DNA of 64,000 nt from contig JAOTON010000051.1 in the NCBI GenBank assembly GCA_034440635.1, positions 682,001-746,000 of the forward strand. The letters are read 5' to 3'. Made by a program: the position numbers and the translations under genes. The stretch is from Lepas anatifera. Taxonomy: Eukaryota; Arthropoda; Thecostraca; Lepadidae. Under the pieces are notes generated by a model. It searched no databases. It was not told the origin of the DNA and was given only the letters and a program-made list of their open reading frames with translations. Positions 55,578 to 64,000 of this stretch are shown piece by piece; position 1 is the first letter of the stretch, and each line of letters starts with the position of its first letter.

Positions 55578-56708
55578 TCAGCAGTCCCAGTTCCTCGCAA
55601 TGCCCATACTTGCTGGTCTAAGCAACTGACTTCGTGCTCTTTATCACACCCCAGTAGTAATTTTTTCTTGGGCTTAACCTTTTATTTTGTGAATGAGACG
55701 CATATGCGATGAAATGCAAAAAAGGTAAGAACAGCAAGCGGAGGACGTGTCCATTAGCGTCACGCCGTTTCACAGCCAGCGCCGCCGGGCGTCGGCTGAG
55801 ATGGCCCGTTGTCGGTGCGATGAGTCGCTCTGTTTGCCGGGCGCCGCCGTCGCCTCTCCCTCCCTCTCTCGTTTGTTCTTCTCGGGCGACACAAACAGAC
55901 CGGCTTGTTTCACCGCAGGACGCCAATGGATGCAAACAGAGGCGGGGGGCATCGGCACATTGACAATGCGAGGAGCGGGCTGATTCACAGCGTCAGCCAT
56001 ACGGCTGATGATGCCGCCTGTTCCACATGTCAATACCGCGCTTCCTCTGACAAGCCTTTGTTGTTACCTTTGATCTTGGGCTTAAAAGGCAAGGCCTTGC
56101 TGTCACGGAGTATGCGTTTTCTCCATGCAAGAAAGATTCCCTTTATAAGTCTTCAAGAGATGCCAGAATAGAAGAAAGGGAGAAATGTTGCCATGGAAGT
56201 GCTGGCTTTACGGTAGTTCTAAAACGACTGGGTTTCTGTCCATTGATAGTCGGCTTGTGAGAGTACAGATTTCGCACACCATTCGGAGAAATTTTTAACC
56301 TGTGTAGCCAACAACACAAATTTTAGGTAGGCGGAGGTGCTACCGCCTAGGCTGTTGTTTGGGTTGTGTTGGCCTGGTATGGTATTTGGGGTCAGGCCAG
56401 ACTCGGGATCTGCTTGTCTAGTGTTTTGATTTTTTCTTTCTCTCTCCCACTGCTGTTTGGTAATGTGAGTGAGAGCACTGGCGTGCTGTGACAACTCCAT
56501 TGCAAGAGCGCGGCAGAGTGTATGATGACCGCGAGAATCCAGGTCCCGCCTGGTCCCTATCCCAAGCTTCCGGGAAAGCCAAGCCAATCCGTTTGCACAT
56601 CTTTATTGTGATTCCAAATATAATCCGTTTCCAAAAAGTATGGCTAAATCAGCAAAGAAGGGAATCAATCCAAGGCCATATTTACGCCCGAAACTGGCCG
56701 AATTCTCT
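55578..56708. other. No confirmed gene
   Basis: A CpG-rich block at about 55740-55960 is open in several frames on both strands without a recognisable domain. Frames at 56219-56600 (minus) likewise show no motif. Confidence 0.4.
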
Positions 56709-56716
56709 AGCCAATG

Positions 56717-56977
56717 CAGGGGCGTAGCCAAGGGGGGCGGCAGGGACAGCCGCCCCTCCCTGAGGGCCCGAAGGGCCCCCTGACGACACAAGCCGCGCAA
56801 AGCGTGGCTCGCCCGCACTATGCTCTGTGGCTAAATTTGGAATTTTATGCCAGGCAGGGCCCTATTAAGCCCTCTTCAGCACTCTATTCTGTAACAAGGA
56901 GGGCCCTTTTGGCGCTGTCGCAGGGGCCCTTTTCGGGGCGCCGCCCCTCCCTGAGCGAAATCCTGGCTACGCCCCTG
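56717..56977. mobile_element. hAT-type MITE, 261 bp, 8-bp TSD
   Basis: Inverted termini CAGGGGCGTAGCCAAGG and CCTGGCTACGCCCCTG; flanks AGCCAATG (56709-56716) and GGCCAATG (56978-56985) match at 7 of 8 positions. The GC-rich interior lacks a transposase. Open frames across it are compositional. This CAGGGGCGTAGCC type is widespread in invertebrates. Confidence 0.9.
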
Positions 56978-57050
56978 GGCCAATGAATCAGATTCGACTG
57001 GCTATATGTTCAGATTCCGGTGTCGGATGTCAGATTTCCAATCCACAAGT

Positions 57051-59600
57051 CACTAGAAAACTCCTCGGGTAGGGTCTGATTGTAGCTGGGTTTTGAAAAA
57101 AACTATGTAGGATCAATGTTTCTTTAATCCCAGTTTTTTTTAATCCTTGAGAAAGGAAGAAGATCGCAACAGTATTTTCACCGTTTGGGCTATGCAAAGA
57201 ACACAAAAAGTACAGTAAAAAAACAGCACGTACAGAAAATGGAAATATTGTAGTGTGCCCTGAAGGGTGAAAATACAGTGGCTGTACCCTGACGCCTGGC
57301 GTGCGGTCGAGCAAACCGTGCCCACATAGCGTGCGAAACTGTGGATTGGGGAATGATTGGGAAATCATGTATATAGTCGTGCGAGAGTGTCAATTTTTCA
57401 GGCGTGCAATGTACATACCTGCTACTTTCCGGCTGTATCTCTGTTGACCGCCGTGCTAGAAACACCTGAGAGGAAGCTTTCCTTCCGCGATGAAAGTAAG
57501 GTTAAACTAACATGAGACCCGTTGCATTTTTACTGCCGACTGTCGGTCCCAGGTACTCTAATAATTCTAAGCTGCTCGGAAGTATTTCAAGCTGCTGGGA
57601 AGTTTCACATTCCTCCAAGCATGCTTTAACTTCCACAAGAAAAACACACTCGCACCTTGCTTCGGGAAATGTTTGGAATATTCAGGTGACCAGCGAGCTG
57701 AGTTTACTCATGATTCTGGTACAGTTTTACGTGTAGATTCTGAATTCGTATTCTTCGAAATCCTAGTATGGCACCGTTTTTGTAACTGGAAAGTGTTCCG
57801 CTCCAAAAAACTCACCTAAAATCAGCTCCTTATGGTCACTCATGGAAACCTATAGATCTGGTATATTTTCAAATGTGAAATGTGTTGTGAATCCATAGCT
57901 GATGTCCTTTTAGCTTTGTCGTGCCACTCTGAATTTCCTGGCAAATATAGGAGGAACTCAACACGGAATTCTGGTTGGCTGGTCCCTGTTCACCGTCTTG
58001 TCTAAACAAATACAACTCCTTGCCCACATTGTACGAAGAAATCTCCAAAGACGGTGGGCAAAAATTTAGCCACAGAAACTACCATGCTTGAGTGGGATCT
58101 TATTTATCACTAACGTAACGGATTGGCAGGGTATGAGCTACCCATCACGTCAAGAGCTAATAAGAAGCAAGCGCGACGGAGGGTCGGATGGGGCTTCCTT
58201 TTATTTGAAGGCTCCACAAAGAAGATGTCTTCGCATATTGCATTGATTGATATGCAGGGTGTTGTTCACGATTCTACTGTGGTATTGTAGTTATTGCAAT
58301 ATTGCATTGGGAAGATAGTTTTCACTGCTGCCTCTTCCAACTTGTTTTACTTGTTTTCGATTCTAGCTCAGGAAACTCAACCTAAAAAAGTAGTTCCATG
58401 GCGTGCATTGAACTGAATGAGAAATATGCACGCTTTACATTCCGTTGAAAAGTAAGTGTTAAATTGAGTCTCATCCGCCTGGATCCGCTTTTGCCCTGCC
58501 CTTCCCCTACTTGGCCCCAAAAAGTCATTCAAATACCGCAGCTGTGACTGTTACAGTCTATGACATGCCGACCTGTAATCTATGATAACTTTTCAAGTCC
58601 GACCTCAAATCAGTAATAATGTTCGTGAAAATATAATGATTTTGAAACGCCAACAAAATCGTTCCGTCGTGACCATCCTATGGACTGGGTAGATGCCAAA
58701 CCCTACAGTATTTTTGTCATAAATTTGGTGGCCACGCATTATTGTTGTGACCTAAACCATCTTTGGTCTTGGTCACCAAATGGTAATATCATCTTGTTCA
58801 TAGAGAGAGATCCATGCGTAGATCCATGAGAGGTGGAGGGGGGGAAGGGAGGAAAATCGCCAAACACACGATTCTCGCAGTTACAATTTTTAGTCCCATT
58901 GTTCCCTCCCTTCAAACCATCGGCCTAGATCCGCACTGGAGAGGCATATTCAAAGACTTGGTAGGGTTAATACCACAGGAAAATGTACTAAACTCATGAA
59001 TAAATAAATAAATTCGAAGTAAATCGTGAAAATGATGTGATGCAAATTTGGGATTTGTGAAAGTTACCAAACTAGAAGGTCGCGGACCACCTTTTTCCAT
59101 CTACGTATGTAACTAAAGCAGAATTAAGAAAAAAACAAGTAAAATGTGTCTTCAATTTGTATACCTTCAGTTATTCACTGTATCATCAACGGCCCAGAGG
59201 CCCACTCAAAGATGAAGTAGGCCTCTTACAGGAAGTGTTGTGCTCAGGCAGCAGTCTCTATGCAGCCATGCCACTGGTAAGGAGTCTGGGCTCAAATGTG
59301 ACCTCGTGTCCTCAGCAAGCATACCCATTGGCAATTGCAGGTCTCCAGGGCAGCGACAGCTGTCGCACTTAGCCGCTACCCGCCTTTGCTTCTGACTCCC
59401 TCAATCAAGAGCAATGTGAACCTATGCAAAAACCGGAGAAGGGTGAGGGTGCACACGTGGATTAAGCAGGAACCTCGATGTCGTGGATGAGGAATAATCA
59501 TTTGAGAAGGAAAACGTATCTTCCCCGCTGTTTTGTGGTGAATATGAGCGAGGTGTCAGCCAAGTATCGACACAATCAGACCAGTTGTGCAGCTGTTGAT
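57051..59600. other. No recognisable gene
   Basis: Short frames only. A possible MITE remnant (CTAGATCCGCACTGG at about 58924-58938, opposite a G-rich stretch near 58830) has no clear partner end. A short (AATA)n tract lies near 58998-59013. Confidence 0.4.
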
Positions 59601-59678
59601 TCCGTCCAATTCTGTTTTGTTGTTTCCCTTCTGTTCTGCTCTGTTCTGTTGCCCAGTTCTGTTTGTGCGTGTTCACAG

Positions 59679-59793
59679 GCCTGCCGACACGTCTGAGTGT
59701 GGTGCTGGTGCGTTTCGGCAGACCCTGCAGACGACGGAGGCCTCGGTGACCTCGGACACCGACCCGGAGAAGCTGCGCTCCGACCTGTCGTGA
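59679..59793 (+). CDS. Candidate terminal coding exon of an unidentified gene
   Basis: A long pyrimidine-rich tract (59608-59670) ends in GTTCACAG, a good splice acceptor. The following 115 bases enter with one base of a split codon and read PADTSECGAGAFRQ then TLQTTEASVTSDTDPEKLR and end SDLS-TGA (59791-59793). Codons in the second half end almost always in G or C (CTG, CAG, GCC, GTG, ACC, GAC), unlike the surroundings. Acceptor, codon bias and stop together suggest the 3'-terminal exon of a plus-strand host gene whose other exons lie elsewhere. Family unknown; it could still be chance. Confidence 0.35.
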
Positions 59794-59844
59794 CGCCACT
59801 CCGCCGACACGCCCGCCTGAGCCGCCGCCGCAGCACCGCCCCAC

Positions 59845-60925
59845 ACAGGTCACTGAGCATGCCACTGAGGTCACTGAGGACGGGGTCCCGACACAGGTCA
59901 CTGAGGACGGGGATCCCGACACAGGTTACTGAGGACTGGGGTCCCGACACAGGTCACACAGGTCACTGAGGACTGGGGTCCCGACACAGGTCACTGAGAA
60001 CGGGGGTCCTGACGCAGGTCACTGAGGACTGGGGTCCCGACACAGGTTACTGAGGACGGGGGTCCTGACACAGGTCACTGAGGACGGGAGGTCCCGACAC
60101 AGGTCACTGAGGACGGGAGTCCCGACGCAGGTCACTGAGAACGGGAGTCCTGACACAGGTCACTGAGGACGGGATCCCGACACAGGTCACTGAGGACGGG
60201 GATCCCGACACAGGTTACTGAGGACTGGGGTCCCGCCACAGGTCACTGAGGACGGGGGTCCTGCCACAGGTCACTGAGAACGGGAGTCCTGACACAGGTC
60301 ACTGAGGACGGGAGTCCCGACACAGGTCACTGAGGACGGGGATCCCGACACAGGCTACTGAGGACTGGGGTCCCGCCACAGGTCACACAGGTCACTGAGC
60401 ATGCCACTGAGGTCACTGAGGACGGGGGGTCCTGACGCAGGTCACCGAGGACGGGGGTACTGACACAGGTCACTGAGGACGGGGGTCCTGACGCAGGTCA
60501 CCGAGGACGGGGGTACTGACACAGGTCACTGAGGACGGGGGTCCTGACGCAGGTCACTGAGAACGGGGGTACTGACACAGGTTACTGAGGACGGGAGTCC
60601 CGACACAGGTCACTGAGGACGGGGATCCCGACACAGGCTACTGAGGACTGGGGTCCCGCCACAGGTCACACAGGTCACTGAGCATGCCACTGAGGTCACT
60701 GAGGACGGGGGTCCTGACGCAGGTCACCGAGGACGGGGGTACTGACACAGGTCACTGAGGACGGGGGGTACTGACACAGGTCACTGAGGACGGGGGTCCC
60801 GACACAGGTCACTGAGGACGGGGGTCCTGACGCAGGTCACCGAGGACGGGGGTACTGACACAGGTCACTGAGGACGGGGGTCCCGACACAGGTCACTGAG
60901 GACGGGGGTCCCGACACAGGTCACT
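59845..60925. repeat. Minisatellite 1, 28-30-bp unit
   Basis: About 37 units of CAGGTCACTGAGGACGGGGG plus a variable TCCCGACA or TACTGACA end. A longer marker, CACTGAGCATGCCACTGAGG, recurs near 59852, 60394 and 60676, the last two about 282 bp apart, showing duplication of blocks of units. It starts about 50 bp after the candidate exon stop. Confidence 0.95.
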
Positions 60926-61124
60926 GGGCAGAATTGGTGCGCCGGTCGCGGTGTACAATACTGCTGCCCTACCGATCGGCGGGATTGTGACTCATCCCTG
61001 CCCACTCGTTGTTAGGCCGGGCAACCTGACAAGCCGAAGAGCGCAGTGGACAGGTGTACTGCGGCGGGCAGCCACAATAAATACACCCGTGCCACTGGAG
61101 ACAGGAATCGCAGTCGTGGGACTT
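60926..61124. other. Unique sequence between the two minisatellites
   Basis: About 200 bp of non-repetitive sequence; no motif recognised. Confidence 0.5.
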
Positions 61125-63755
61125 GTCACTGGGGACGGGAACATAGTTCCAGGACTTGTCACTGGGGATGGGAAATACAGTCCTGGGCCATGTCACTGGG
61201 GACAGGAACACAGTACTGGGATATATGACTAGGAACATAGGCACGGTACTGACATAGGTGACTGGGGACAGGAACACAGTACAGGGACAGCTGACTGGGG
61301 ACAGGAACACAGTACTGGGACAGCTGACTGGGGACAGGAACACAGTACTGGGACAGCTGACTGGGGACAGGAACACAGTACTGGGACAGCTGACTGGGGA
61401 CAGGAACACAGTACTGAGACAGCTGACTTGGGACAGGAACACAGTACTGAGACAGCTGACTGGGGACAGGAACACAGTACTGGGACAGCTGACTGGGGAC
61501 AGGAACACAGTACTGGGACAGCTGACTGGGGACAGGAACACAGTACTGGGACAGCTGACTGGGGACAGCTGACTGGGGACAGGAACACAGTACTGGGACA
61601 GCTGACTGGGGACAGGAACACAGTACTGGGACAGCTGACTGGGGACAGGAACACAGTACTGAGACAGCTGACTGGGGACAGGAACACAGTACTGGGACAG
61701 CTGACTGGGGACAGGAACACAGTACAGGGACAGCTGACTGGGGACAGGAACACAGTACTGGGACAGCTGACTGGGGACAGGAACACAGTACTGAGACAGC
61801 TGACTGGGGACAGGAACACAGTACTGGGACAGCTGACTGGGGACAGGAACACAGTACTGGGACAGCTGACTTGGGACAGGAACACAGTACTGAGACAGCT
61901 GACTGGGGACAGGAACACAGTACTGGGACAGCTGACTAGGGACAGGAACACAGTACTGGGACAGCTGACTTGGGACAGGAACACAGTACTGGGACAGCTG
62001 ACTGGGGACAGGAACACAGTATTGAGACAACTGACTGGGGACAGGAACACAGTACTGGGACAGCTGACGGGGGACAAGGACACAGTACTGGGACAGCTGA
62101 CTGGGGACAGGAACACAGTACTGGGACAACTGACTGGGGACAGGAACACAGTACTGGGACAGCTGACCGGGGACAGGGACACAGTACTGGGACAGCTGAC
62201 TGGGGACAGGGACACAGTACTGAGACAGCTGACTGGGGACAGGAACACAGTACTGGGACAGCTGACTGGGGACAGGAACACGGTGCTGGGACAACTGACT
62301 GGGGACAGGAACACAGTACTGGGACAGCTGACTGGGGACAGGAACACAGTACTGGGACAGCTGACTGGGGACAGGAACACAATAGTGGGACAGCTGACTG
62401 GGGACAGGAACACAGTACTGGGACAGCTGACTGGGGACAGGAACACAGTACTGGGACAGCTGACTGGGGACAGGAACACAGTACTGGGACAGCTGACTGG
62501 GGACAGGAACACAGTACTGGGACAGCTGACTGGGGACAGGAACACAGTACAGGGACAGCTGACTGGGGACAGGAACACAGTACTGGGACAGCTGACTGGG
62601 GACAGGAACACAGTACTGGGACAGCTGACTGGGGACAGGAACACAGTACTGGGACAGCTGACTGGGGACAGGAACACAGTACTGGGACAGCTGACTTGGG
62701 ACAGGAACACAGTACTGAGACAGCTGACTGGGGACAGGAACACAGTACTGGGACAGATGACTAGGGACAGGAACACAGTACTGGGACAGCTGACTTGGGA
62801 CAGGAACACAGTACTGGGACAGCTGACTGGGGACAGGAACACAGTATTGAGACAACTGACTGGGGACAGGAACACAGTACTGGGACAGCTGACTGGGGAC
62901 AAGGACACAGTACTGGGACAGCTGACTGGGGACAGGAACACAGTACTGGGACAACTGACTGGGGACAGGAACACAGTACTGGGACAGCTGACTGGGGACA
63001 GGGACACAGTACTGGGACAGCTGACTGGGGACAGGGAACACAGTACTGGGACAGCTGACTGGGGACAGGAACACAGTACTGGGACAGCTGACTGGGGACA
63101 GGAACACGGTGCTGGGACAACTGACTGGGGACAGGAACACAGTACCGAGACAGCTGACTGGGGACAGGAACACAGTACTGGGACAGCTGACTGGGGACAG
63201 GAACACAGTAGTGGGACAGCTGACTGGGGACAGGAACACAGTACTGGGACAGCTGACTGGGGACAGGAACACAGTACTGGGACAGCTGACTGGGGACAGG
63301 AACACAGTACTGGGACAGCTGACTGGGGACAGGAACACAGTATTGGGACAGCTGACTGGGGACAGGAACACAGTACTGGGACAGCTGACTGGGGACAGGA
63401 ACACAGTACTGGGACAGCTGACTGGGGACAGGAACACAGTACTGGGACAGCTGACTGGGGACAGGAACACAGTACTGAGACGGCTGACTGGGGACAGGAA
63501 CACAGTACTGGGACAGCTGACTGGGGACAGGAACACAGTACTGGGACGGCTGACTGGGGACAGGAACACAGTACTGGGACAGCTGACTGGGGACAGGAAC
63601 ACAGTACTGGGACAGCTGACTGGGGACAGGAACACAGTACTGAGACGGCTGACTGGGGACAGGAACACAGTACTGGGACAGCTGACTGGGGACAGGAACA
63701 CAGTAGTGGGACAGCTGACTGGAGACAGGAACACAGTGACTGGGGACAGGAACAC
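61125..63755. repeat. Minisatellite 2, 33-bp unit, about 79 copies
   Basis: The unit contains GGGGACAGGAACACAGTACT followed by GGGACAGCTGACT. The first four units (61125-61257) are divergent and still carry GTCACTGGGGACGGG, linking the array to minisatellite 1. A 25-unit block (825 bp) is duplicated: markers at 61868 and 62693, at 62281 and 63107, and at 62381 and 63207 correspond, with one extra G near 63034. A 14-bp partial unit sits near 61561. Long open frames on both strands (up to 928 codons) follow from the 33-bp period. Confidence 0.96.
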
Positions 63756-64000
63756 AATAGTGGGTATGCCACTTGATGAAGGAGCCCATTCCAGTTAGGT
63801 TTATGCATAAATGATTTTCGTACTGATTAGAAAGCTGCGTGCATTGTGCCCACTTATACATTTAGTGATCGTTTACAACCTAGTAATTGTAGGCCGTTCT
63901 CGCTGTGACGCAGCGCACGTACCACGGAGGATGCCCTGGTCAACGCTGTGAGCCGGCCCGCCCATAACACCGACAGGGCCTTCCAACGGCCAGTACGACC
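63756..64000. other. No recognisable feature
   Basis: Unique sequence after the 33-bp array, turning GC-rich from about 63900. No motif recognised before the window ends. Confidence 0.4.

Noticed and set aside
60969..63861. Open frames of 366-928 codons on both strands across the 33-bp array, which look like repetitive proteins
   Set aside because: A 33-bp stop-free unit keeps several frames open on both strands at once. There is no leader, no unique domain and no codon preference for one strand, so these are by-products of the minisatellite.

Overview
The window looks like repeat-dense nuclear DNA from an invertebrate animal. The evidence is two families of Penelope-like elements (PLEs) with GIY-YIG endonucleases, several decayed non-LTR retrotransposons (LINEs), tRNA-derived SINEs, short hAT-type transposons with 8-bp target duplications, foldback elements and large minisatellites. 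There are no operons or ribosome binding sites, and only one plausible host exon. TAACC-rich sequence near 36.6 kb hints at an arthropod but does not prove it; the phylum cannot be settled from this sequence.

Layout. 1-14.1 kb: mostly unrecognised sequence with three hAT-type MITEs, two copies of an AGGTCA-rich repeat family (called REP-G here) and a 30-bp minisatellite. 14.3-36.0 kb: a giant imperfect inverted repeat (left arm about 14350-21908, right arm about 29034-36028, spacer about 7.1 kb). Each arm holds the 3' end of a PLE (PLE2) with a hammerhead-like motif, a foldback element containing a nested REP-G copy, a LINE C-terminal tail and a repeat called R. The spacer holds a broken LINE carrying a MITE and a SINE, another REP-G copy, and a PLE (PLE1) in the classic tandem pseudo-LTR arrangement with a 608-codon reverse transcriptase ORF. 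36.0-41.1 kb: the rest of PLE2, split by a 5'-truncated RNase H-type LINE with a 9-bp target duplication; its N-terminal part is inverted. 41-49 kb: SINEs, a tRNA-like head, foldback-like repeats and a LINE relic. 50-54.6 kb: two more inverted-repeat structures, one carrying a head-to-head pair of PLE2 ends. 55-59.6 kb: a 36-bp tandem repeat, a MITE with an empty-site paralog, then unrecognised DNA. 59.7-63.8 kb: a candidate terminal coding exon followed by two minisatellites (28-30 bp and 33 bp units) that share a core and seem to have a common origin.

Nothing here forms a host pathway. The readable story is nested retroelement and transposon activity: PLE1 is the youngest-looking autonomous element, although its RT and endonuclease lie in different frames; PLE2 and the LINEs are dead copies; the inverted repeats may have come from retrotransposition breaks or later rearrangement. 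All similarity statements come from reading the sequence and from remembered family motifs; no database search was made.
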